A DNA stretch of 64,000 nt from Terribium retamae (GTDB lineage: Bacteria; Pseudomonadota; Alphaproteobacteria; Rhizobiales; Rhizobiaceae). The position numbers were made by a program, and so were the translations under genes. Numbering within the stretch: position 1 is the first letter of the stretch; every line of letters starts with the position of its first letter. Positions 8,644 through 16,243 of this stretch are shown piece by piece. The notes under the pieces were generated by a model. The model worked only from the letters and a program-made list of their open reading frames with translations. It was not told the DNA's origin and did no database searches. The stretch covers positions 1 through 64,000 of the forward strand of contig NZ_JAKREW010000033.1 of assembly GCF_022347545.1 (NCBI RefSeq). The letters are read 5' to 3'.

Positions 8644-9570
8644 CTAGATCGTAAGAACGATCTTGCCCGCAGGTTTGCCGGCCAGGAAACTATGAGCTGC
8701 TCCGGCTTCTTCCAATGGAAATGTCCTGGCGAGCTGCACGTCGAGCTTGCCTGCTTCGATGAGCTTGGCCAGTTCGCTCAAACCAGTCTGGTCCGGCACA
8801 ACCGAAATGTGCTCGTGACGGATGTTGCGTGCCCTGGCCTCGGCCTTGGCTTCGTCGGAAATGCCAAGCAACGATACCAGGACCCCGCCAGCTTTCAGCG
8901 TTTTGAGCGAGCGCTCCGCGTTTTCACCGCCGATCGGTTCAAGCACGATATCCATGTCCGATAAGGCAGCGGAAAAGTCGGTCGCTGCATAGTCGATCAC
9001 CTCGTCCGCGCCGAGGTTGCGTACAAAATCGAGTTTGGACGAACTGGTCGTTGCTACGACATGGGCTCCACGTGCCTTGGCGATCTGGACGGCCAGATGT
9101 CCAACGCCGCCGGCCGCAGCCTGGATAAGTACCCGCTGGCCGGATGCTATCCGTCCGGCGCCGACCAATGCCTGCCACGCGGTCAACCCGGCGAGGGGCA
9201 GGGCGCCGGCATGGAGGTGATCGATATTGTAAGGCTTGCGGACAAGGTCTCGGGCTGGAGATGCTACCAGTTCCGCGTAGGCGGCCGCCTCCTTCGGGAA
9301 CCTTGGCATGCCGAAAACTTCATCGCCGACCGCGAAGTCGTTTGTGTCCGGGCCGACTTTTTCGACGACACCGGAAATATCCCAGCCGACGGTAAAAGGC
9401 GGCTGCCCAAGCAGTGGATAGGCACCGCTGCGGACAGCCGTATCCACCGGGTTGATGCCCGCGGCATGCACCCGCACGAGAACCTCGCCCTTGTTCGGGA
9501 TCGGGTCGGGCCGATCTGCGAGGGTCAGTACTTCGGGGCCGCCGACGCTGGTCTGAACAATGGCACGCAT
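8644..9570 (-). CDS. NADP-dependent quinone oxidoreductase (zinc-independent MDR family)
   Basis: This is a 308-residue medium-chain dehydrogenase/reductase of the quinone oxidoreductase branch. It has an N-terminal GroES-like domain (residues ~1-120) and a Rossmann domain with AAAGGVGHLAVQIAK around residue 140. The catalytic-zinc ligands of alcohol dehydrogenases are absent, as expected for NADPH:quinone reductases. The start at 9570 is chosen for its AGGAG eight bases upstream; a GTG 24 bases earlier is less likely. It is transcribed divergently from an HxlR regulator. Such pairs are commonly electrophile- or quinone-responsive, so the regulator probably controls this gene. Confidence 0.87.
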   Translation of the reverse strand: MRAIVQTSVGGPEVLTLADRPDPIPNKGEVLVRVHAAGINPVDTAVRSGAYPLLGQPPFTVGWDISGVVEKVGPDTNDFAVGDEVFGMPRFPKEAAAYAELVASPARDLVRKPYNIDHLHAGALPLAGLTAWQALVGAGRIASGQRVLIQAAAGGVGHLAVQIAKARGAHVVATTSSSKLDFVRNLGADEVIDYAATDFSAALSDMDIVLEPIGGENAERSLKTLKAGGVLVSLLGISDEAKAEARARNIRHEHISVVPDQTGLSELAKLIEAGKLDVQLARTFPLEEAGAAHSFLAGKPAGKIVLTI

Positions 9571-9591
9571 GGGTATCTCCTGTTTGATGGT

Positions 9592-9610
9592 CACTATACA
9601 AAAGATAGTG
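9592..9610. promoter_or_regulatory. Inverted repeat in divergent promoter, candidate HxlR operator
   Basis: CACTAT (9592-9597) and ATAGTG (9605-9610) form a palindrome with a 7-base spacer between the divergent oxidoreductase and HxlR genes. A second inverted pair, GGTATCT (9572-9578) and AGATACC (9647-9653), brackets the whole region. HxlR proteins bind as dimers to such sites; assignment here is positional inference. Confidence 0.45.
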
Positions 9611-9655
9611 CCTATCCATTGTCTAGTACGTACCTTTTTGATATATAGATACCTT

Positions 9656-10039
9656 ATGTATAGTGATGATTGCGAACCCTATGGCTACGATGCGTTCCGG
9701 CGGACCTGTCCGTCGCATGCGGTGCTTGAGATGTTATCGAGTAAATGGGTCTATCTGACCGTGGGCGCGTTGCGGCGCGGCCGCATGCGTCATGGCGAGC
9801 TGGCGCGGAAGATGGAGGGTATCACGCCGAAGATGCTTACCCAGACCTTGCGTACCCTGGAACGGGACGGGCTGGTTCGACGCGAGATTTTCCCGGTCAT
9901 TCCGCCGCGGGTCGAATACGAGCTGACAGCGTTGGGGCACGACCTTGCCGGCTTGCTCGACCAAATTCGCCAGTGGTCCGAGGTTCATGTGCCCGATATC
10001 AGAAGCGCGCGCCTTGCGGCGCAAGAGGGCACTCTGTAG
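9656..10039 (+). CDS. HxlR-family winged-helix transcriptional regulator
   Basis: This 127-residue protein is of the HxlR type. It has the family's N-terminal cysteine (CPSHAVLEMLSSKWVYLTVGAL) and a winged helix (MRHGELARKMEGITPKMLTQTLRTLERDGLVRR). The conserved PPRVEYELTALGHDL wing and C-terminal helix follow. The cysteine before the first helix is the sensor of thiol-reactive quinones in characterised members such as QorR and YodB. I choose the ATG at 9656; the frame is open upstream but that part is AT-rich promoter DNA. It is divergent from the quinone oxidoreductase gene, its likely target. Confidence 0.9.
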   Translation: MYSDDCEPYGYDAFRRTCPSHAVLEMLSSKWVYLTVGALRRGRMRHGELARKMEGITPKMLTQTLRTLERDGLVRREIFPVIPPRVEYELTALGHDLAGLLDQIRQWSEVHVPDIRSARLAAQEGTL

Positions 10040-10115
10040 ACGGGCCGCCCGCTGACCGTAGCGCCACGGGCGGAATTAAAGGTTCTGGGCGGCTAAAGAC
10101 GGCTGGAATACGCCA

Positions 10116-10493
10116 TCAGCCTATCATCGCGCTGCGGCTACCGGTTTCCGGCTCGCGTACACGCGAATCACGTGATTCCAACATCTCGGCCTTGGCCAGT
10201 TCGGCTTCGGCTTCGGTGAGAAGCGCCTCGGCAGCACTGCGCTGCTGGCCAAGATCCGCCTGGGAGTTTCTCAAATTGTCGCGCCGCAATCGCGCAGCTT
10301 TGGCGAAGGTTGGGTATGCGAAGTGATTGATGTCGGTAATGCCGGCTTTCTTCTCTTCCGCGGAGATCTGGAATTCCAACTCTCCGGCCATGCGCTCGAA
10401 TTCGGCGATCATCATGTCGAGCTGCAGAAGCTGCCGCCGTTTCTCATTCACCTGAAACTGCTTCAGTCGAACGAGGTTCTCGCGTGACTTCAT
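10116..10493 (-). CDS. fliJ: Flagellar export protein FliJ-like
   Basis: This 125-residue protein is almost entirely alpha-helical and coiled-coil (RENLVRLKQFQVNEKRRQL onward), as expected for FliJ, the stalk-like subunit of the flagellar type III export ATPase complex. FliJ sequences diverge strongly, so the name rests on size, coiled-coil pattern and position: a fliJ-like gene divergent from ctrA is common in Hyphomicrobiales. The start at 10493 has AGGAG ten bases upstream; the frame is open eight codons earlier. A GATTC site (10494-10498) abuts the start codon. No other flagellar gene is in the window. Confidence 0.75.
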   Translation of the reverse strand: MKSRENLVRLKQFQVNEKRRQLLQLDMMIAEFERMAGELEFQISAEEKKAGITDINHFAYPTFAKAARLRRDNLRNSQADLGQQRSAAEALLTEAEAELAKAEMLESRDSRVREPETGSRSAMIG

Positions 10494-10715
10494 GATTCGG
10501 TACTCCTGCCAACGCACACATGCACAATTGCCTCGCTGGCCTCGCGAGGCACTGGTGTCGCCCGTATTCTCCCCTTGGTTTCCGAAATTCTATGGAAAAC
10601 AAATTCCTAAAGATTTTTCCGGACGGTAACCATTCGTTTACGGGCATTGTTAATCATACGGGCCAGGGCTTAAGGCCGGGTAAAAATTTCGACCTTGGCG
10701 TGGGGCGCAAGAGAT

Positions 10716-10860
10716 GAGTCCGTAGAGTCGGTTACGGCACTTTCTTAAAGTGCTGATTCAATAATTTGCTCGAGGAATCATCATTGGATTCAAGTGTGTG
10801 TGGAAAGAGGTTAAAAATTCTGGTATCGCTTCGAACACGAAATTAGGATTTGTTAACCAT
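10716..10860 (+). promoter_or_regulatory. ctrA control region with GANTC cluster and CtrA-like half-sites
   Basis: The 450-bp fliJ-ctrA intergenic region holds five GANTC sites within 76 bp: GAGTC at 10716 and 10725, GATTC at 10755 and 10787, GAATC at 10775. GANTC is the CcrM methylation target that times ctrA transcription in Alphaproteobacteria. Further on, TTAACCAT (10853-10860) matches the CtrA half-site, and a TTAG six bases before it (10843-10846) makes a near match to the two-part TTAA-N7-TTAA site. This suggests methylation-sensitive transcription and CtrA autoregulation. I could not assign individual promoters. Confidence 0.6.
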
Positions 10861-10943
10861 TCAGTGGCAGCTTCGGCTTAGGCAATCACTGCTCCGGTCC
10901 CGGACGGGTCTTGAAATGGTCCGGCAGCAGAAAGGGGAATGAA

Positions 10944-11639
10944 ATGCGCGTTCTGCTGATAGAAGATGACAGTGCAACCGCCCAGAGCATCGAACTGATG
11001 CTCAAGTCCGAAAGCTTCAACGTCTACACCACCGATCTCGGTGAGGAAGGCGTCGATCTCGGCAAGCTCTATGATTACGACATCATTCTCCTGGACCTGA
11101 ACCTCCCGGATATGTCGGGTTACGAAGTCCTGCGCACGCTGCGCCTTTCCAAGGTGAAGACGCCGATCCTGATCCTCTCCGGCATGGCTGGTATCGAGGA
11201 CAAGGTGCGTGGCCTCGGCTTTGGTGCCGACGACTATATGACCAAGCCTTTCCATAAGGACGAGCTGGTAGCGCGCATCCACGCCATCGTGCGCCGCTCC
11301 AAGGGGCATGCCCAGTCGGTCATCGCGACCGGGGAACTCATCGTCAATCTCGACGCCAAGACCGTCGAAGTCGCTGGCCAGCGCGTGCACCTGACCGGCA
11401 AGGAATATCAGATGCTGGAACTGCTCTCGTTGCGCAAGGGCACGACGCTGACCAAGGAAATGTTCCTGAACCACCTCTATGGCGGCATGGACGAACCGGA
11501 ATTGAAGATCATCGACGTCTTCATCTGCAAGCTGCGCAAGAAGCTCGACGCTGCCTCCGGCGGCCAGAACTACATCGAAACGGTCTGGGGACGCGGTTAC
11601 GTGTTGCGCGAACCGGAAGAGATCCGCGAAAGCGCGTGA
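10944..11639 (+). CDS. ctrA: Cell-cycle master response regulator CtrA
   Basis: CtrA is an OmpR-type transcription factor controlling the cell cycle, replication start, division and motility genes. The start MRVLLIEDD at 10944 gives 231 residues, the canonical length. The receiver domain has the acidic pocket EDD (7-9), phosphoacceptor Asp51 (ILLDLNLPDMSG) and the switch lysine in TKPFHKDE. The C-terminal winged helix carries VHLTGKEYQMLELLSLRKG and ends in the RGYVLREP wing. The C-terminal tail RESA is short and alanine-terminated, in keeping with proteolytic control of CtrA. Phosphate arrives through ChpT, encoded nearby. Confidence 0.98.
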   Translation: MRVLLIEDDSATAQSIELMLKSESFNVYTTDLGEEGVDLGKLYDYDIILLDLNLPDMSGYEVLRTLRLSKVKTPILILSGMAGIEDKVRGLGFGADDYMTKPFHKDELVARIHAIVRRSKGHAQSVIATGELIVNLDAKTVEVAGQRVHLTGKEYQMLELLSLRKGTTLTKEMFLNHLYGGMDEPELKIIDVFICKLRKKLDAASGGQNYIETVWGRGYVLREPEEIRESA

Positions 11640-11645
11640 CCGCGC

Positions 11646-12086
11646 TCACAATCGAACATCGAAAGACCCGGCCTGTGCCGGGTTTTTTGTTGGGGTCGGA
11701 GCCCGGCTATGTACCGCCTCCTGGCTGGTCTGCAGCGCCCGGAACCGATCCAGCAACTGGACACGATTGAAGGGCTTCAGCAGGTAGCCATGCGCGCCGG
11801 CGCGCTTCGCGCGCATGATTGTGCCGAGATCGAGTTCCACCAAAAGAGCGACGATCTGCGGAGCGACCGGGCTGCCGAGTGCGCGTATGTGGCCGATGAA
11901 TTCGGGCAGTTGCATGTCTTGCATCGATACATCGAAAACGATGATATCCGGCATTTCGGCAGCGCATAGGTCGATTGCTTCCCTGCCGGCAGCAGCCTCG
12001 ATGACCAGCATGCTTTCGCTGGTCAGAATCCGCTTGGCGACCTTGCGGATCACGCTCGACTTGTCGACGAACATGCAGCGTTTCAT
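11646..12086 (-). CDS. Single-domain response regulator (receiver protein) between ctrA and chpT
   Basis: This 146-residue protein is a lone receiver domain. It has Asp8 of the acidic pocket, phosphoacceptor Asp52 (IIVFDVSMQDM) and the lysine in YLLKPF. The conserved Ser/Thr after strand 4 is not evident: QIVALLVELDLGTI stands where LTA or LSA is usual, so the switch may be atypical. The last ~25 residues read through the ctrA terminator and are probably not structural. The start at 12086 has GGAGG upstream. Its place between ctrA and chpT suggests a role in the CtrA phosphorelay, but it is not CpdR or DivK by sequence. Confidence 0.85.
   Translation of the reverse strand: MKRCMFVDKSSVIRKVAKRILTSESMLVIEAAAGREAIDLCAAEMPDIIVFDVSMQDMQLPEFIGHIRALGSPVAPQIVALLVELDLGTIMRAKRAGAHGYLLKPFNRVQLLDRFRALQTSQEAVHSRAPTPTKNPAQAGSFDVRL
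11666..11688 (+). terminator. Intrinsic terminator of ctrA, inside the 3' end of the opposing gene
   Basis: The stem ACCCGGC / GCCGGGT with a CTGT loop is followed by six T residues (11683-11688), 26 bases after the ctrA stop. It lies within the last codons of the convergent receiver gene, whose C-terminal KNPAQAG is simply this hairpin in translation. Confidence 0.85.
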
Positions 12087-12277
12087 GCCACCCTCCTTTC
12101 CCGCACAAGGATGCGGGTCCTGCCCTTCTGTTAGAATATTAGGGGTGGGCGTTTAAAAAGCGGAAAAGGCAATGCGTAAAATTTGCACGAGACAGCCAGC
12201 CTCGTGCAATTGGCGTTCATACGTCCTGCGTTGCAGCGAAGGCTGCTCGCGCACGCAATGCGCAGATCCCGTGCAGC

Positions 12278-12907
12278 CTAGGCGGCCGTTAGAACGATTT
12301 CGTCTGCCGTGGCACGGATCGTGATCGTCATGCCAGCCTCCCGCGCCAGCAGCAATGTGTAATAAGGCTGGACGGAATGGGCATCGATCGGCTCGTCGGG
12401 TTTGCCACCCGAATGAAGTTCGAGGAATTTCGGCGGAACCCGCAACATCGGACCGCTTGCCGCGAGGGTGAAGCGCGGTTCGGTTTCCAGCTCTTCCAGC
12501 GTTATGGCAAGCCTGCCGCCCCGTGGAATGGCCGCGTTGGCGATCAGAACCAGGTTCAGCAGCAGCTTGACCTTGTTTTTCGGCAACAGAGCGCGGCCAC
12601 CTGTCCAGGTCAATTCGGGTTTTTCATTCTTGAGGTAGGCGACCGTGACCGCTTCCGCGTCACCGGTGTCGATGAGCATGCCGGCTGACCCGGCAGCGCC
12701 ATAGGCAATTCGGGCGAATTGCAGCCGGGCCGAGGCGTTGCGAGCGCTCTGTCGAATAAGGTTCATGGCGTCCTCATCGGCGCCACCTTCATCGAGCAGT
12801 TCCAGACCATTGTTGATTGCGCCGACCGGCGAAATGATGTCGTGGCAAACCTTGCTGCAAAGCAGCGCCGCGAGTTCGGATGGAGTCAGGGTGAAAAGGT
12901 CAGCCAT
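12278..12907 (-). CDS. chpT: Histidine phosphotransferase ChpT
   Basis: ChpT passes phosphate from the kinase CckA to CtrA and CpdR. The chosen start (MADLFTLTPSELAALL, ATG at 12907, GAGGG nine bases upstream) gives 209 residues. The phosphorylated histidine is His22 in KVCHDIISPVGAINNGLELL. A degenerate ATPase-like domain follows, as in Caulobacter ChpT. The frame runs open far upstream to 13426, but that part is non-coding intergenic sequence. chpT is divergent from eipA and probably cotranscribed with nothing else. This completes, with ctrA and sciP, three core parts of the CtrA circuit in 5 kb. Confidence 0.93.
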   Translation of the reverse strand: MADLFTLTPSELAALLCSKVCHDIISPVGAINNGLELLDEGGADEDAMNLIRQSARNASARLQFARIAYGAAGSAGMLIDTGDAEAVTVAYLKNEKPELTWTGGRALLPKNKVKLLLNLVLIANAAIPRGGRLAITLEELETEPRFTLAASGPMLRVPPKFLELHSGGKPDEPIDAHSVQPYYTLLLAREAGMTITIRATADEIVLTAA

Positions 12908-13229
12908 GGAACCCTCAAGAAAAGAAGCAACAGCGCTTGGATCTTTGTCCATCGCACCGATCGCGCGAATCACGCTTTCCCCAATTCTGTCTGGATATAC
13001 GTCGCGTCCGGGCGGAGCAACATTCCTGGAGGGGCGCGCCGGAAGCGCCGTTCCCGCCGGGCGGCAAGAAACAGCTTTCCCGGCCTTCGAACCGCCATCA
13101 TCGGATGAGAGCTTAATGGTTGAAAAAGAATTACGGCATAATTTGCAAGGAAATGGCACCGGAAGCGGCCGCTTGAGAGTCGCGGGTGCGAGGCGTCGGC
13201 GAAGGTGCTCCCAGACGGAGATTGGAAGC
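12908..13229. other. chpT-eipA divergent intergenic region
   Basis: I see no gene in this 322-bp spacer. It must hold the promoters of both chpT and eipA. A TTAATGG at 13113-13119 followed by CATAAT at 13137-13142 has the look of a CtrA-activated promoter, in which a TTAA half-site overlaps the -35. The EipA gene of Brucella is reported to be CtrA-controlled. One GAATC site lies at 12967-12971. Confidence 0.4.
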
Positions 13230-13811
13230 ATGCATTCCCGATTTCGCGATTGGCGCATCCCCCGCGCTTTCGCTTTGACGATCGCCCTTTTGGGCTTTTT
13301 CACCCTTTCGCTCCAGGCGTCATATGCCCAGCAGTACACGTCGCAGGAAATCGTCGATTCGGGCCACAAGTTCTTCGGCGAAACTTCGGGTGGGCTGGCT
13401 ACCGTGGTTGAGAAGATCTTCTCCACTTACGGCTTGCCGAATGGCTACGTGCTTGGCGAAGAGGGCTCCGGTGCCTTCGTGGGCGGCCTTACCTATGGCG
13501 AGGGCAAGCTCTACACCAAGAATGCCGGCGACCATAAGGTCTATTGGCAAGGTCCCTCATTGGGCTGGGATTTTGGCGGTCAGGGCTCGCGGGTCATGAT
13601 CCTCGTCTACAATCTCGACGACGTCAGCAACCTCTACAACCGCTTTGCAGGCGTTGCAGGTTCAGCCTACATCGTCGCAGGGTTAGGCTTCAACGTGCTC
13701 AAGGCCGGTAACGTGCTTCTGGTGCCGATCCGCACCGGTGTCGGGGCCAGGCTCGGTGTCAATCTGGGCTATTTGAAGCTTACCCAGCAACCGACTTGGA
13801 ATCCGTTCTGA
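13230..13811 (+). CDS. eipA: EipA-like periplasmic envelope-integrity protein (DUF1134)
   Basis: This 193-residue protein has a clear signal peptide with cleavage after ASYA (about residue 33). The rest is the DUF1134 domain (YTSQEIVDSGHKFFGETSGGLATVVE onward), rich in glycine and beta-strand. The Brucella homologue EipA is a periplasmic beta-barrel-like protein needed for envelope stress resistance and regulated by CtrA. Conservation of the ctrA-chpT-eipA order supports orthology. The ATG at 13230 is chosen because the signal peptide begins there; the open frame upstream (from 12738) is antisense to chpT. Confidence 0.9.
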   Translation: MHSRFRDWRIPRAFALTIALLGFFTLSLQASYAQQYTSQEIVDSGHKFFGETSGGLATVVEKIFSTYGLPNGYVLGEEGSGAFVGGLTYGEGKLYTKNAGDHKVYWQGPSLGWDFGGQGSRVMILVYNLDDVSNLYNRFAGVAGSAYIVAGLGFNVLKAGNVLLVPIRTGVGARLGVNLGYLKLTQQPTWNPF

Positions 13812-13941
13812 GAGAAATCTTGTGACAATGACCGGCGGATCGTGAGAGGGAGGCGATCCGCCGAAATACTGGATTTTGCATATCAGACCATGCAAAACTT
13901 CTCCTGCCGGCGCTGCCGCCGAACCTTACGGATAGGCCATC

Positions 13942-15186
13942 TTGGTTCAATCGATCCTCTTCTTCCTCCTCGGCTTCCTTTGCGCCGGATTTCTTGTGGT
14001 TCTGATCGCCCCGGCTGCCTGGAAGCGAGCCGTCGCGCTGACACGGAAGCGCATCGAGGCGGCGATGCCTCTAACCTCTGCCGAACTCAGGGCAGACAAG
14101 GACCGCCTGCGCGCGGAGTTCGCTGTGACGGCGCGTCGGTTGGAGATGGACGCCAAGACTTCCAAGGAAAGCGCCAATGAGCGCTTCATCGAGATCAACC
14201 GCGTCCGCGAGGAACTGAAGCAAGTTGCAGGCGATGCCGCGAAGAAGAGCGAAGCCATCGCTGCGCTCGAAATGGCGGAAGGAGAGCTGCAAAAGAAATT
14301 GCAGCAGCGGGAAGCAGAGATTGCCCGCCTGTCGGCCAGACTCAGCGAACTGGAGGTCAGCGCAGATAAGAAGAAGGAAGAGATAGAGAAGCTTGAGCGT
14401 CTTTACGAAGAGGCAAGCTTCGCATCTTCGAACAGGCAGATCGAGCTGGCGGCGCGTGAATCCGAAATCGAAAAGCTGAACAATGATGTGTCTGTGCTGA
14501 GAGCGCAACGCAAGGAAGCGGACAAGCGACATCAGGAGATTGCGAGAGAGGGCAAGTCCGCCATCGATGCCCTGGCCAACGAAAAGAAGAAGCTGGCGGA
14601 GCGGGAAAAGAAACTCGAGCAACTTCTGTCGACATTGGCCGACCGCGATGAAACGCTGGATCGGCGTGAGCGGGAACTGGCGAAGCTTAGGGAAGAGATG
14701 AAGAAGAAGAAGGGGCCGTCGACAGAAGTGTTTCTTCGAAATGGACGGGGTGTTGGTGGCACAGGCGACCAGCGCCGCGAGGAGGATCGTGCCGCGACGC
14801 AACTATCCCCGTTGCTCGCAGGGGCAACTGGGAGTGAAACCGAAAAGGCAGTTTCCAAGCTCAACAACGATCGTGAGCGCCTGGAAGCGAGACTCACCAC
14901 ACTCGTGCGTGAGAACAAGAAGCTACGCGCGGGAGGGGCCTCTTTCGAAGCGGGCCAGAATGATGGCGCAAGAGAAAAGCGCGAGGGTGCATTGCTGCGC
15001 GAACAAATGCAGGATCTTGCAGCGGAGATCATTACCCTTACAGCCGCTCTGGAAGGCCCGAATTCGGAAGTCGCCAAGGCACTTGCTGCACCGGACGCGG
15101 ACACGCAAGGGACCGGCAATAGCACCGCTATCCGCAGCATTGCCGAACGTGTTCGTGCACTGCAAAAGGTCGCGCCGACCGGCTGA
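13942..15186 (+). CDS. Membrane-anchored coiled-coil protein, unknown function
   Basis: The 414-residue product starts with TTG (13942) and has one N-terminal membrane helix (ILFFLLGFLCAGFLVVLIAP, residues ~5-25). A very long charged coiled coil follows (about residues 45-260, with repeats like EKKKLAEREKKLEQL). A less ordered Gly/Arg-rich stretch and a second short helical region finish the protein. This layout suggests a bitopic inner-membrane protein with a long cytoplasmic rod. I know similar hypothetical proteins in Rhizobiales, but no function. It follows eipA on the same strand by 130 bp and could share CtrA-linked control. Confidence 0.8.
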   Translation: MVQSILFFLLGFLCAGFLVVLIAPAAWKRAVALTRKRIEAAMPLTSAELRADKDRLRAEFAVTARRLEMDAKTSKESANERFIEINRVREELKQVAGDAAKKSEAIAALEMAEGELQKKLQQREAEIARLSARLSELEVSADKKKEEIEKLERLYEEASFASSNRQIELAARESEIEKLNNDVSVLRAQRKEADKRHQEIAREGKSAIDALANEKKKLAEREKKLEQLLSTLADRDETLDRRERELAKLREEMKKKKGPSTEVFLRNGRGVGGTGDQRREEDRAATQLSPLLAGATGSETEKAVSKLNNDRERLEARLTTLVRENKKLRAGGASFEAGQNDGAREKREGALLREQMQDLAAEIITLTAALEGPNSEVAKALAAPDADTQGTGNSTAIRSIAERVRALQKVAPTG

Positions 15187-15197
15187 CGGCTCCCATG

Positions 15198-16046
15198 CTA
15201 CGAAGCGAGTGTCCGATCCATATATTCGGGCCAGTGTTGCGGTTCGCTTTCCGTTGAAGCGAAGTGGTGAAGGGCAATGGCCGATGCCGCCGCCACATTG
15301 AGGCTGTCGAAGTTCTTGGCCATATTGATGCGTACGGTCTGCATGCGTGCCAGCAAGGCATCCGGCAGACCTTCTCCCTCCGTTCCCAGATAGAGCGCGA
15401 CCCTCCCTGAGGTTTTGATATGGCGGATATCCGTTCTGCCGCGCGGGGAGAGTGCGAAAGTATCGAAGCCCCTTGCCATGAGATCGGCAGCCAAGCTGGT
15501 GGGGTTAGGGACAGTCGCGAAGGGCACCTTGAGCGCCGCGCCGACCGAGACGCGAATTGCCTTGCGATAGAGCGGATCGCAGCAAGTGGGGTCGATGAGC
15601 ACCGCGTCAGCCCCGAAGGCGGCGGCGTTACGGAAGATCGCTCCCAGATTGTCGTGGTTTGCGATGCCCACGGCCACTACGATCAGAGCCTGGTCGGCAA
15701 GGCCGTCGAAAATGTCGGCTGCATCGAGCGCCGGGCCCTTTTCCCCTATCGCGAGCACACCTCGATGAATGGGAAAGCCGGCGATCCGATCCATCACCTC
15801 CCGGCTCGCCACGTAGACTGGCGGCTTCACCGGCGCGTTTTCAACGATCTCGCTGAGGCCGGCCAACCGGTTCTCCAGGACGAGAATGGATTCCGCCCGG
15901 AAGCGGCTGCTGTTGAGAAGCACATTCAGAACGACTTTGCCTTCGGCAATGAAGCGTCCCTGGCGGCCGACGATGTCGCGCTCACGAATGCTAAGAAAGG
16001 GGGTCACTCTGGAGTCTGCGGGATCGTCTATTCGGATAATTTCCAT
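15198..16046 (-). CDS. TrmH/SpoU-family RNA 2'-O-methyltransferase
   Basis: The product has 282 residues with the SPOUT fold. An N-terminal substrate-binding domain includes RFIAEGKVVLNVLL (residues ~35-50). The catalytic knot domain has the three SPOUT motifs: NHDNLGAIFRNAAAFGADAVL (motif 1), LGTEGEGLP (motif 2) and the C-terminal INMAKNFDSLNVAAASAIAL (motif 3). Such enzymes methylate ribose in rRNA or tRNA with SAM; the target nucleotide cannot be told. The start at 16046 (MEIIRIDD) fits family N-termini, though no strong ribosome binding site precedes it. It ends 11 bases from the convergent coiled-coil gene. Confidence 0.92.
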   Translation of the reverse strand: MEIIRIDDPADSRVTPFLSIRERDIVGRQGRFIAEGKVVLNVLLNSSRFRAESILVLENRLAGLSEIVENAPVKPPVYVASREVMDRIAGFPIHRGVLAIGEKGPALDAADIFDGLADQALIVVAVGIANHDNLGAIFRNAAAFGADAVLIDPTCCDPLYRKAIRVSVGAALKVPFATVPNPTSLAADLMARGFDTFALSPRGRTDIRHIKTSGRVALYLGTEGEGLPDALLARMQTVRINMAKNFDSLNVAAASAIALHHFASTESEPQHWPEYMDRTLAS

Positions 16047-16148
16047 ACAGCACCGACGGGAAGCGAACGACTTCTCAATTTGCGGCAACGATTCCCGATG
16101 CGCAAAGATGCCGTCGCTATAGCCGGGTGGTGTTGGTTTCGGAAGGAG

Positions 16149-16235
16149 CGCCAACGAGATTGAACGGACTGCATTCAACTGCTGGGTGACCCCCCGACAG
16201 TCAGATGCCAGGTGATCCGTTCAATCGTGTTGGCG
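16149..16235. repeat. Large imperfect inverted repeat
   Basis: The left arm CGCCAACgagATTGAACGGA (16149-16168) is matched in reverse complement by the right arm at 16216-16235, 17 of 20 positions, around a 47-bp centre. It lies in the gap between the ArsR-type gene and the methyltransferase gene, both leftward. No T-tract follows on either strand, so it is not an ordinary terminator. It could be an mRNA structural element, an operator, or a degenerate repeat element. Confidence 0.6.
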
Positions 16236-16243
16236 TTTTCGCT

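Noticed and set aside
12738..13229. Upstream extension of the eipA frame
   Set aside because: It is antisense to chpT, and the signal peptide begins cleanly at 13230.
12908..13426. Upstream extension of the chpT frame (382 codons in total)
   Set aside because: It runs through the divergent promoter region and the eipA gene; the ribosome binding site and homology both fix the start at 12907.
15420..16163. A 247-codon rightward frame opposite the RNA methyltransferase gene
   Set aside because: The minus strand carries all three SPOUT motifs; this frame has none and resembles no protein.
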